Of a stretch of 45,786 bases of DNA, positions 31,589 through 40,500 are shown piece by piece. The notes below the pieces were generated by a model, which did not search any database, was not told the DNA's origin, and saw only the letters and a program-made list of their open reading frames with translations. The position numbers and the translations under genes were made by a program. Origin of the DNA: Aquincolibacterium sp964606385 (GTDB lineage: Bacteria > Omnitrophota > Omnitrophia > Omnitrophales > Aquincolibacteriaceae); contig CAZSFZ010000018.1 in the NCBI GenBank assembly GCA_964606385.1, positions 1 to 45,786 on the forward strand. The letters run 5' to 3'. How positions within the stretch are numbered: position 1 is the first letter of the stretch; each line of letters opens with the position of its first letter.

Positions 31589-32164
31589 ATGAGAACAAGC
31601 CTTCCAAAGGTGATGTGCGTTTCTTTGTTGGTATTGGGACTCAGCCTGGGCGGAAGCGTTCCGGCTTTTGCTGAAAAGGCGGAAGACCCCGCGGGTTGGG
31701 GAAAAGGTGAGAAAAAAGGCTGGACCGGCAATGTGCCTCCGGGGCAGGAAAAGAAGGGCATGAAGAAGTTGGGTCAAGATATGGAAAAGGCCGGTAAAGA
31801 AGCCGGAGAGGAAGTAGAAAAAGGCGCCAAAAAGACCGGAAAAGAAATGCGCAAGGCCGAGCAGGGCATGAAACATGAAGCTGAAAAGCTGGAAAAGAAA
31901 TCCGAACATGAGAAAAGCAAGATGGACCGTGAATCGGAAAGAGCCAAGCTGAAGGCCGAGAAAGAAGCCAAAAGACAGGAAGCGAAAGCCAAGCGGGATG
32001 CTGAAAAGCAGAAACGTGAGGCCGAGAAAGAAGCCAAGAAAAAGCAGCGTGAAGCTGAAAAGGAAGCCAAGAAGAAGCAGCGTGACGCTGAAAAAGCCCA
32101 GCGTGAGGCCGAACGGGAAGCCAAGAAGAAAGTGGAACAGGCTGAGAAGTCCGCAGTGGTTTAA
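31589..32164 (+). CDS. Exported Lys/Glu-rich helical protein
   Basis: 191 residues: a signal peptide (about 1-29, ending 'SVPAFAE'), a short 'GWGKGEKKGWTGNVPPGQ' segment, then from residue about 55 an uninterrupted Lys/Glu/Ala helix to the end. In residues about 144-175 an 11-residue unit (EAEKEAKKKQR) repeats; the underlying DNA repeats at 32018-32050 and 32051-32083. Such E/K-rich stretches form single alpha-helices or long coiled coils. A periplasmic spacer or envelope protein is inferred; no family is recognised. AAAAGGAG precedes the start, and a strong terminator follows directly. Confidence 0.85.
   Translation: MRTSLPKVMCVSLLVLGLSLGGSVPAFAEKAEDPAGWGKGEKKGWTGNVPPGQEKKGMKKLGQDMEKAGKEAGEEVEKGAKKTGKEMRKAEQGMKHEAEKLEKKSEHEKSKMDRESERAKLKAEKEAKRQEAKAKRDAEKQKREAEKEAKKKQREAEKEAKKKQRDAEKAQREAEREAKKKVEQAEKSAVV
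32018..32083 (+). repeat. 33-bp tandem coding repeat (two copies)
   Basis: Two near-identical 33-base units encode EAEKEAKKKQR twice; a degenerate third copy follows. The 11-residue period is compatible with a hendecad coiled coil. Confidence 0.7.
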
Positions 32165-32170
32165 TGCAAC

Positions 32171-32220
32171 GAAAAGGGCGCTAAGATCCTCGAAGTTAGG
32201 GACTAGCGCCCTTTTCTTTT
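32171..32220 (+). terminator. Strong intrinsic terminator
   Basis: GAAAAGGGCGCTA (32171-32183) pairs perfectly with 32204-32216 over 13 bases around a 20-base loop and is followed by a T-rich tail. It closes the tRNA/DUF6485/Lys-Glu-rich region. Confidence 0.9.
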
Positions 32221-32236
32221 TGTCACATCCAAGGTC

Positions 32237-33046
32237 ATGATGGAAATCCATAAATCAAAAAAACAGAGTCCCAAGGCCATTATTGTCGGGACCAGTACGG
32301 GGATCGGGCGGGCCCTCGCGAAAAAATTATCCGCGGAAGGTTACGAGGTCGGATTGACCGGGCGGTCGATTGAAAGGCTCCAGGAACTGCAGAAGGAGCT
32401 CCCGGGGCCCAGCCAGACCCGCGTGATCGATCTTCGCAATTCCCGTGAAGCGATCCATGGCCTCCGGAATATGATTATGGCTCTCCATGATATGGATCTC
32501 ATGGTCATCAATGCCGGGGTGCTTTTTCATAATGAGAAATTGCAATGGGACCTGGAAGAGGAAATGATCAAAGTGAACGCGCTCGGGTTCGCCGCCGCGG
32601 CGAACGTGGCGGCCGATTATTTTTCCCAAAAAGGTTCCGGTTGCATCGTGGGGATCTCGTCGGTGGCCTGTCACCGGGGAAGCGGACGGTCACCGGCTTA
32701 TAACGCCTCCAAAGCTTTCATGTCCAATTACATGGAAGGACTGCGCCAGCGGTTTTCCGCGACGAAGGTGAAAGTCGTGGATATCCGTCCCGGCTTTATC
32801 GATACCGCCATGATCCAGGGCCGCAAGGGGCTTTTTGGGATCGCGTCACCGGAAAAGGCCGCGGACGATATATTACGAGCCATTCGGGAGGGGAAACGGA
32901 TCGCCTACGTGCCCTCTTGGTGGGGGATGGTCATGGGGCTTTTCAAACGGCTCCCGGAATCCCTGTACCACTGGGGTTATCGCCGTTATCTTGCTTGGGA
33001 TAACAAACCTCGACAGACCGACCGTGAGAAAATTAAGTCATCCTGA
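32237..33046 (+). CDS. Short-chain dehydrogenase/reductase
   Basis: 269 residues, Rossmann fold: the nucleotide-binding 'GTSTGIGRALAKKL' (TGxxxGIG type), 'VINAG' (NAG motif) and the catalytic Ser in 'GISSVACHRG' with Y-x-x-x-K in 'SPAYNASKAF'. The C-terminal 40 residues include a hydrophobic 'WWGMVMGLFKRLP' segment that may touch the membrane, as in SDRs acting on lipids. Substrate cannot be predicted. Two ATGs (32237 and 32240) are possible starts. Its end overlaps the next gene by 23 bases. Confidence 0.92.
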   Translation: MMEIHKSKKQSPKAIIVGTSTGIGRALAKKLSAEGYEVGLTGRSIERLQELQKELPGPSQTRVIDLRNSREAIHGLRNMIMALHDMDLMVINAGVLFHNEKLQWDLEEEMIKVNALGFAAAANVAADYFSQKGSGCIVGISSVACHRGSGRSPAYNASKAFMSNYMEGLRQRFSATKVKVVDIRPGFIDTAMIQGRKGLFGIASPEKAADDILRAIREGKRIAYVPSWWGMVMGLFKRLPESLYHWGYRRYLAWDNKPRQTDREKIKSS

Positions 33047-33554
33047 ACTGCTGGAGCGGCAGAAGTCCCGCCAAAAAGAACCGAAACTCCCGTTTTGTGT
33101 CGTTTTGAACAATATCCGAAGTCTTTACAATGTCGGATCTGTTTTCAGGACCGCCGACGGGGTGGGGGTGGAAAAGATCTGGCTTTGCGGCATCACGGGC
33201 CATCCGCCCGACAGCCAGATCACCAAGACCGCGCTCGGGGCCGAGGCCCAGGTCCCATGGGAATACCGACGGGAGGTTCGCGAACTATTACGTGAACTAA
33301 AAGCCCAAGGCTACCGGATCGTTTTTCTCGAACAATTGGTCGAAAGCATTCCGTATCAGGATTTCCGTCCTTCGGGTCCGGTGTGCTTGGTGCTCGGGAA
33401 CGAGATTTCCGGAGTTGATGAAGAGCTCATTTCCCTTTGCGACACGACCCTTGAAATTAAAATGGCGGGCCTTAAAAATTCCCTCAACGTGGCCGTCGCG
33501 TTCGGCATCGTCGCTTTTCATTTTCGCAATCATTTCCTGGCGAGGGCATCATGA
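33024..33554 (+). CDS. SpoU/TrmH-family RNA 2'-O-methyltransferase
   Basis: 176 residues from GTG 33024, which gives 'MRKLSHPELLERQ', the N-terminus typical for this subgroup. SPOUT motifs: 'NNIRSLYNVGSVFRTADG' (motif 1), 'VCLVLGNEISGVDEELI' (motif 2) and 'EIKMAGLKNSLNVAVAFGI' (motif 3). It should methylate a ribose in tRNA or rRNA with SAM; which RNA is unknown. It overlaps the SDR by 23 bases and the acylphosphatase by 4 bases. Confidence 0.9.
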   Translation: MRKLSHPELLERQKSRQKEPKLPFCVVLNNIRSLYNVGSVFRTADGVGVEKIWLCGITGHPPDSQITKTALGAEAQVPWEYRREVRELLRELKAQGYRIVFLEQLVESIPYQDFRPSGPVCLVLGNEISGVDEELISLCDTTLEIKMAGLKNSLNVAVAFGIVAFHFRNHFLARAS

Positions 33555-33826
33555 AACGGATGCAGGTGTTTTTCAGCGGGACGGTCCAGGGCGTGGGCTT
33601 CCGGTTCACGGCCGAACGGCTTGCCCGCCGGTTCCCCGTGACCGGTTTTGTCAGGAATCTCGACGATGGACGGGTGGAAGTCACCGCGGAGGGGGAGGAA
33701 AAGGTCCTTGTGGAATTCCTGACGGCGATCCGCGAATCCGGCATGAAGAACTATATCCGCGATATTGAGGCTCATTGGTCCGCGGCCCAGGGATGTTTTG
33801 GCCGTTTTGAGATCACCTACTCATAG
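33551..33826 (+). CDS. acyP: Acylphosphatase
   Basis: Small enzyme hydrolysing acyl phosphates, 91 residues. The active-site loop 'GTVQGVGFR' with Arg18 and the second signature 'GFVRNLDDGRVEV' with Asn36 are both intact. Cytoplasmic. It starts inside the stop of the methyltransferase gene (ATGA). Confidence 0.95.
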   Translation: MKRMQVFFSGTVQGVGFRFTAERLARRFPVTGFVRNLDDGRVEVTAEGEEKVLVEFLTAIRESGMKNYIRDIEAHWSAAQGCFGRFEITYS

Positions 33827-33858
33827 CCTTGGTTCCCGCCTTGTGAGAGAATACGCAC

Positions 33859-34575
33859 ATGCGCTACGCGATCTTTGCCGATATCCACGCCAATCTGGAA
33901 GCCCTCGAAGCGGCGCTGGAGTATGCCGCGAAGCATCGTCTCTCGGAATTCCTGGTCCTGGGGGATTCGATCGGCTATGGCGCTAATCCGAACGAATGCC
34001 TGTCATGGTCGCTTCAGCATGCCCGCCTGCACGTGATCGGGAACCATGAGGCGGCGGTGCTTCACGACCACATTCTTGAAAAATTCACAGCCACGGCCCG
34101 TGACGCCATCGATTGGACGGCAAAACGCTTAAGACCCGATCTCGTCACCGGGATCCGCGGTCTTCCCTTCATGCAGATCGATGGAAAAAAGACCCTGGCC
34201 CACGGGACCCCGCATAGTCCGGAGCTTTTCCATTATCTTTTTGACGAAGGCGATGCCTATAAATCTTTCCTGGCATTGCAGACCCCGTATGGTTTTGTCG
34301 GCCATAGCCATGTGCCCTGCTTCTTTGCGGAAAAGGAAGGGACGGGCGGGGTCTTGAAAGAGGGGGTCCTGAAACTCCGGAAAAACGAACGCTGCCTTCT
34401 GAACCCCGGAAGTATCGGACAACCGCGCGATCAGGACCGCCGGCTTTCTTTCGGAATTTTTGACGAAAGCGAATTAACGTTTGAAATCGTGCGGCTCCCT
34501 TACGATAATAAGAAAGCTTCGCAGAAGATCCTGGCCGAGGGGTTACCCGCTTCCTTGGCGTATCGCTTGCTTTAA
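33859..34575 (+). CDS. Calcineurin-like metallophosphoesterase
   Basis: 238 residues with the complete metal-binding set of the family: D-x-H in 'FADIHAN', 'LGDSIGYG', 'GNHEAA', 'AHGTPHSP' and 'VGHSHVP'. It resembles the YfcE/diadenosine-tetraphosphatase-like bacterial group with 'NPGSIGQPRDQD' near the end. Substrate unknown (phosphodiester or phosphomonoester). It lies 32 bases after the acylphosphatase and 17 bases before ligA. Confidence 0.92.
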   Translation: MRYAIFADIHANLEALEAALEYAAKHRLSEFLVLGDSIGYGANPNECLSWSLQHARLHVIGNHEAAVLHDHILEKFTATARDAIDWTAKRLRPDLVTGIRGLPFMQIDGKKTLAHGTPHSPELFHYLFDEGDAYKSFLALQTPYGFVGHSHVPCFFAEKEGTGGVLKEGVLKLRKNERCLLNPGSIGQPRDQDRRLSFGIFDESELTFEIVRLPYDNKKASQKILAEGLPASLAYRLL

Positions 34576-34592
34576 AAAGATGAGATGCCCGC

Positions 34593-36629
34593 ATGATCCA
34601 TAAAACAGAAGTCGCGAAAAAGATCCAAAAGCTCCGGACCGAACTCGAACGGCATAACCGTCTCTATTACCTTGAGGCGAAGCCCGAGATCTCGGATCGT
34701 GAATACGACCGCATGATGCGGGAGCTGATCGATCTCGAGCAGGCCTTTCCCGAATACCGGAGTCCGGATTCCCCGTCCCAGCGCGTGGGCGGAGCGCCTC
34801 TTGAAAAGTTCCGCACGATCGAACACAAGGTGCCCATGCTTTCGCTCGACAACACGTATTCCCGTGAAGAGCTCGAGGAATTCGCGGCGCGCGTCCAGAA
34901 GGGGCTCGGCGGGGAACCCTGCGATTACTTTGTGGAAGAAAAGATCGACGGGGTCTCGATCGCGCTTGTCTATGAAGACGGCCTTTTGAAGCTGGGCGCG
35001 ACGCGAGGGGATGGCCGGTACGGAGACGATATTACGGAGAACATCAAGACGCTCGGTTCGATTCCGCTCCGGATCCCGGCGCCTGGAACTTCCTATGAAG
35101 GTTCTGTTCCGAAACTGCTCGAAGTGCGCGGAGAAGCCTACATTCCCAAGGATCAGTTTGAGCGGATCAACCGGGAAAAAGAAAGATCCGGAGAGGAGCT
35201 TTTCGCGAATCCCCGAAACGCCTGCGCCGGGAGCCTGAAACTTCTGGACCCGAAGCTTGTTTCGCGCCGAAAACTGGATGCCTTTATCCACGGTCTGGCC
35301 CGTTATGAAGGACAACATAAGCCCGCGAGTCAAAGCGAAGCGATGGCCTTTCTGAAGGATCTCGGGTTTAAAGTGATCCCGGACGCGAAAAAATGCAAGA
35401 AGATGAGCGAAGTGTTTTCCGTGGTGGACGCGATCGAGGCCAAGCGCTCCAAGCTCCCCTACGAGATCGACGGGGTCGTCGTCAAAGTCGACCGTTTTGA
35501 GGATCAGCAGACGCTCGGGATGACCTCGAAATCACCGCGATGGATGATCGCCTACAAGTATCCCGCGGAACAGGCTGAAACCGTTCTTGAAGACATCAAA
35601 GTGCAGGTCGGCCGCACCGGAGTGTTGACGCCTGTGGCGGTCCTGAAACCCGTTCGCCTGGCCGGGACCACGGTGTCCCGCGCGAGCCTTCACAATCAGG
35701 ACGAGATCGAGCGTCTGGACGCTAGGATAGGAGATCATGTGCTCATCGAAAAAAGCGGGGAGATCATCCCGCAGGTGATCTCCGTGGTCCGTGAAAAACG
35801 CAAAGGGAGCCCGTCCAAATTCGTATTTCCCAAGAACTGTCCGGTGTGCGGCGAAGAGGCCGGAAAATACGGAGCGGAGGTTGCGGTGCGGTGTCTGAAC
35901 CCGCTTTGTCCCGCGCAGCTCAAAGGCGCCCTGAAGCACTTCGCGGGCCGTGAGGCCATGGATATTGAGAACCTGGGGGTCGCGATCATTGACCAGCTTG
36001 TGGAAAAAAAGCTCGTCCGGGACCTTGCGGACCTGTATCGGCTCAAGCAGAAAGATCTCGAAGAGCTTGAGCGGATGGGGGAGAAATCCGCCCGGAATCT
36101 TATCGAGGGGATCGAGCAAAGTAAGACGCGTCCTCTGCCGCGGTTGATCTTTGCGTTAGGGATCCTGGATGTCGGCGTTCATACCGCGTTCATTCTCGCG
36201 GACAAATTCGGAAATATTGACGCGCTCTCAAGGGCGACGCCCGAAGATCTCGAATCGATCCGGGAGGTGGGGCCGGTCACCGCCGAGTCGATCGGTCATT
36301 TTTTCAGCCAATCATCCACCAAAAAGCTCCTTCAAAAGATGCGGGATGCCGGCGTCCGGATGGATCTTTTGGAAAAAACGGCAGGGAATCACCCCCTGCG
36401 GGGGAAAACGATCGTGCTGACGGGGACCCTCGAAAAAATGGAGCGTCCCGAGGCTGAGGCACTTTTGAGGAAATTAGGCGCACATCCGTCGGGGAGTGTA
36501 AGTAAAAAGACCGATATCGTCGTGGCAGGACCCGGTGCCGGCTCCAAGCTGACCAAAGCCCAGGAATTGGGGATCGAGGTTTGGGATGAGGCCCGATTTC
36601 TCGAAGCGCTTGGGGGGTCGGGGTCATGA
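34593..36629 (+). CDS. ligA: NAD-dependent DNA ligase
   Basis: Seals nicks in replication and repair, 678 residues, full length. Domain order: NAD-binding Ia ('LYYLEAKPEISDREYDRMM'), adenylation domain with the nucleophile K117-I-D-G120 in 'VEEKIDGVSIAL', OB fold, four-cysteine zinc finger ('CPVCGEEAG' ... 'CLNPLCPAQ'), helix-hairpin-helix tandem and a C-terminal BRCT domain ('LRGKTIVLTGTLEKMERPEA'). Overlaps the next gene by 4 bases. Confidence 0.97.
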   Translation: MIHKTEVAKKIQKLRTELERHNRLYYLEAKPEISDREYDRMMRELIDLEQAFPEYRSPDSPSQRVGGAPLEKFRTIEHKVPMLSLDNTYSREELEEFAARVQKGLGGEPCDYFVEEKIDGVSIALVYEDGLLKLGATRGDGRYGDDITENIKTLGSIPLRIPAPGTSYEGSVPKLLEVRGEAYIPKDQFERINREKERSGEELFANPRNACAGSLKLLDPKLVSRRKLDAFIHGLARYEGQHKPASQSEAMAFLKDLGFKVIPDAKKCKKMSEVFSVVDAIEAKRSKLPYEIDGVVVKVDRFEDQQTLGMTSKSPRWMIAYKYPAEQAETVLEDIKVQVGRTGVLTPVAVLKPVRLAGTTVSRASLHNQDEIERLDARIGDHVLIEKSGEIIPQVISVVREKRKGSPSKFVFPKNCPVCGEEAGKYGAEVAVRCLNPLCPAQLKGALKHFAGREAMDIENLGVAIIDQLVEKKLVRDLADLYRLKQKDLEELERMGEKSARNLIEGIEQSKTRPLPRLIFALGILDVGVHTAFILADKFGNIDALSRATPEDLESIREVGPVTAESIGHFFSQSSTKKLLQKMRDAGVRMDLLEKTAGNHPLRGKTIVLTGTLEKMERPEAEALLRKLGAHPSGSVSKKTDIVVAGPGAGSKLTKAQELGIEVWDEARFLEALGGSGS

Positions 36630-37198
36630 CGCGGGAATATGAGAAAATGATCGCGGGGAAACCTTATAACGCGCTGGACCCCGAGTTGACGCGGATGAGA
36701 CTTGCCGCACGGGAGCTTTGTGACAAGATCAACGTATCCACCGCAGACCTGCGTGGCTCAGACCCGCGCCTTAGCCTCTGCGTGGAATTATTCGGCAGTA
36801 TGGGGAAGAATCTTTGGCTCCAGCCCCCTTTCCACTGCGATTACGGAAAGAATATTCTGCTGGGTAATAACGTTTACATGAACTTTGGCTGTATTATCCT
36901 CGATGTCGCAAAAGTCGTGATCGGCTCAAATGTTTTTCTCGGTCCCAACGTCCAGATCTATACGGCCACGCATCCTCTGCTTGCGGAGGAAAGAAATAAA
37001 GGACTTGAGTCGGGGAAGCCCATTACGGTCCAGGACAACGTCTGGATCGGCGGTTCGGCAGTCCTTTGTCCCGGTGTGACCATCGGGGAAGGAAGCATGG
37101 TCGGGGCGGGTGCTGTGGTCACGCGCGACGTCCCCGTCCGTGTTGTTGTCGCAGGAAATCCCGCGCGGATCATCAAGCCCATTTCCGCCACGCACTAA
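36626..37198 (+). CDS. Maltose/galactoside O-acetyltransferase-like enzyme
   Basis: 190 residues: an N-terminal 'Mac' helical domain ('EYEKMIAGKPYNALDPELTR') and a left-handed beta-helix of hexapeptide repeats ('GNNVYMNFGCIILD', 'GPNVQIYTATHPL' with the catalytic His, 'NVWIGGSAVLCPGVTIGEGS'). This is the LacA/Maa/NodL architecture, acetylating sugars with acetyl-CoA. The exact acceptor is unknown. It starts inside the ligA stop. A weak hairpin (37201-37225) follows. Confidence 0.92.
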   Translation: MTREYEKMIAGKPYNALDPELTRMRLAARELCDKINVSTADLRGSDPRLSLCVELFGSMGKNLWLQPPFHCDYGKNILLGNNVYMNFGCIILDVAKVVIGSNVFLGPNVQIYTATHPLLAEERNKGLESGKPITVQDNVWIGGSAVLCPGVTIGEGSMVGAGAVVTRDVPVRVVVAGNPARIIKPISATH

Positions 37199-37542
37199 CG
37201 GGAACCGGATTTTAATTCCGTTTCCAGCTTTACCCTCTTTAGTAAGTCTCAAATTAACTATCAATGGTACCAAATCTTTATATGACAAATAATGCTATAT
37301 ATAACTATAAAATATGTTATAAATTGTTATAAATAGCAATATAAGTTAAATTATTTATATCAAGCTCTTGTTTTCTATTTATATGCATAGTACTCTATAG
37401 GTATAGGAAAAGGAAAATGAAAAACAAAAACCTTACAATTCAATGCAGGGTTTTGTACGGTGAAAAACAGGCCGGAGCCATCAATTCCGACCGGTGGATC
37501 GGCCATGGCCATGATCGCCGGAGGAGCCTGCCAGGAGTTCAC
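37199..37542. other. AT-rich spacer before the giant adhesin
   Basis: A weak hairpin (GGAACCGGA 37201-37209 with TCCG/TTCC to 37225) is followed by a markedly AT-rich stretch (about 37235-37430) containing an exact 10-bp tandem duplication, TGTTATAAAT at 37315-37324 and 37325-37334. GC content then returns to normal and the palindrome GGCCATGGCC (37501-37510) precedes the chosen start. I could not assign a clear -35/-10 pair. No riboswitch family was recognised. Confidence 0.6.
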
Positions 37543-40500
37543 TTGAAAAAAATCACGGCACTTCTGACCGCTGTGCTCTTTGCCGTATTCACGATCGCTC
37601 CTTCGTGGGCCGTGGCGGAGACCATCAACCTTGAAGGCGGTTCGGTCGAGGTGAGCACCCAGGACAACACGACGAACTGGAATGTCTCCGGAAATCCCGT
37701 ATGGAACGTCCCCGAATTTAATATTGCCCAGAACAGTATTTATAACGTTGCGGGACTCGGGCAAGGGGCCAGCCTTGCTCTTTTGGTGAACGGTGGTCAA
37801 CCGTCGAATATATTCGGCACACTGAACTTATCAAATCTTGCTTTCATCCTACAGAACATCGCGGGTATCAACATCGGTTCGACGGGCGCTATCAACCTCA
37901 ACAACGCTTCTCTTCTCGCTTCGACACTACCCCTTAATCTGGATGTGACGGACTTTCTGGCCCGGGATTATCAGTTCAACGGGCAGGGCGGCTTCCTGAT
38001 GAACGAAGGCAAGATCACGGGAAATCAGGGTGATCTGGTCGCTTTGATCGCCAACGCTATCGAGAACCGCGGATTGATCGATGTCCCCGCGGGGACGGTT
38101 GCTTTGGCAGGCGGTAATGTTGTGACCGTCGGGATCTCGGGGGATGGTCTTGTGAGCATCGGGGTGGATGAGGCGACCGCCAACGATCTGGGGCTTTCCG
38201 CCCAGATCAAGAATACCGGAACGATCTCTTCAGAAGGCGGCCGGGTGATCCTGAACGCGCAGGCGCTGGACGGGCTATTTGAGAAAGCGATCAGCCTGGA
38301 GCAGGATGGCAACGCGCTTTCGGCGATCAAGGCCCGTAACGGCACGGTGGAATTCGTGAGCTATGACGATTTTTATAACAGCAGCGCCTTGAACGCCGCC
38401 AACGGCCGCGTGCTGGTGGATTCCAAGGGCAATATTACGAATGAGGGGGTGATCGATGCCCTGAACGGAACGGTCGAATTGACCGCCAAACAATCTATTT
38501 ACAACAAGAGCTTGATCGAGGCTTTGGGCGGCAAAGTGGACCTGACGGCCGAACAGGGCGAGGTCAAGAACACGGGGACGATCGATGTGAAGCAGGGTGT
38601 TTTGGAGATCATGGCCCGAGAAGATGTGATGAACGAGGAGCTTATGAAAGCGGTGGAGGGCGAAATTAGGGTGACCTCCAGCGAAGGCGCGATCAAAAAT
38701 AAGGGGACCCTGGATGCGACGCAAGGCCACATTGAGATGCAGGCCGCCGAAGAAATTGAAACGACCGGGGCCTTGAAGGCCGAGACGTTCCGCGAAAAAG
38801 GTGCGACTTTCCGCCTTGGCGGCACTTACAGCGTCGGGACCTCGTATCATGACAACTTGGACGGTGCTTTGACACTCATTCCGACGGATACGGGCGGTCC
38901 GAACATTGGAGGGAATATTACGGATGCCGGCGATATTATCGTGGAGGAAGATACGACGGTGACCCTGACGGATCATACGAATATTATCGCAGACAGTAAT
39001 ACGGATGGGGATGGAGTGTTCGATATGAAAACGGGTTCGAGTATTGACGGAGCCGGTTATAACCTGAGCATCACAGCGGGAGACGCGCCGGATGGCGTAG
39101 AAGCGACGGAGAACAGGCTCCGCTCGATCGATAACGTCGGAATCTTCCAACTCAAGGCTTCAGCCGGGGGAACCCCGACTTATGTGTCTGATCCCACGAC
39201 AGCGGCTTGGACGAACATCGCGGATTTCCGGATCACGGGCGGGACGCTTAACCGCTTTTTGGGTGCGGGTACCTCGGGGTCTCCCTACGCGATCTACGAT
39301 ATCTACGGTTTGCAGGCTCTCAACGGATATCTCGGAGTCAGCACCTACTTCAAGCTGATGAATGACCTTGATGCCTCGTCCACAGCGACATGGAACGCCG
39401 GCCTCGGATTCGACCCTATCGGTACTTCCACGGGATCGTACAACGTCATTCCTACGAATTCCATTTTAGGCGTATTTGATGGCTTAAATCATACGATCAC
39501 GGGACTGACGGTCAACCGTCCCGCGGCAAATTATGTAGGCCTTTTCGGGGCGACAACCGATATGACGATCAAAAATCTTGGTCTCATCGGAGGCAGTTTT
39601 ACCGGTCAGAATTATGTCGGCAGTCTCGTGGGCCAGAACTACCGCAGTCTGATCACCGATGCGTACGCGACAAGCAGTGTCAGCGGCGGCAATTTCGTTG
39701 GGGGATTGGCGGGTCTGAATTATCAGGCATCGACCCTCATGAACAGTTACGCGTCCGGCGATGTGACGGGTACGGGAGACGGTGCCGGCGGTCTTGTGGG
39801 ATACAACTATGTGTCGGAGGTGGAGAACAGCTATTCCACGGGCGTCGTGAGCGGCGGGGGGACGACCCAGGGCGGGCTCATCGGAAAATATGATGCCAGC
39901 ACTTTTATCAACAACTGGTGGTGGAAAGATGCCGGACACAATCCCGCGCTTTCGGATACGGGTAACGGGGATGTGGCCGCGGGGAAGATCGATGTGGAGG
40001 CGACGTTAGCTAATTTTTACGCATCCTCCCATGATGTCTACGCGGCAAGCAGTACCGAAGGATGGGATTTTGACGTGGAGTGGCTGGAGAATGGAAGCGC
40101 CCTTCCGACGTTCGGGGTTAATCCCGACACCTACTTGTGGACCGGCTCGGGCCTTTGGTCGGAGCCTTCGAACTGGAGCCGGAACGCAGTCCCGGGCGCG
40201 GGAGATACGGTGGGTTTTAACGGAACGAGCGTTCAAGATTCGAATATGGACGCCGGATTCGGCGGCGCCGTATCCAGGATCAGGGTCAAGGAAACCTACA
40301 CGGGTACGATCACCCAGAACCGTTCATTGAACGTGACGAACAGTTATGTTCAGGACGGTGGCATCTTCATTTCGGACCGTTCGATCCCTTTTTCAGCCGC
40401 GAGTTTTTCTGTGCCCGGGGGCGCATTCAACCGTTTTACCGGCACCGGCACCGAATTGGATCCATACAGGGTGTATGACGTCTATGGTCTCCAGGGAATG

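Noticed and set aside
37431..37542. Cyclic-di-GMP riboswitch before the adhesin
   Set aside because: The GC-rich hairpins lack the conserved GEMM core and tetraloop-receptor pattern.
38275..39150. Long minus-strand open frame (about 290 codons) inside the adhesin region
   Set aside because: It runs opposite to the continuous 2,748-codon plus-strand frame that has a signal peptide, domains and repeats. Its translation is His/Arg-rich and has no recognisable domain.
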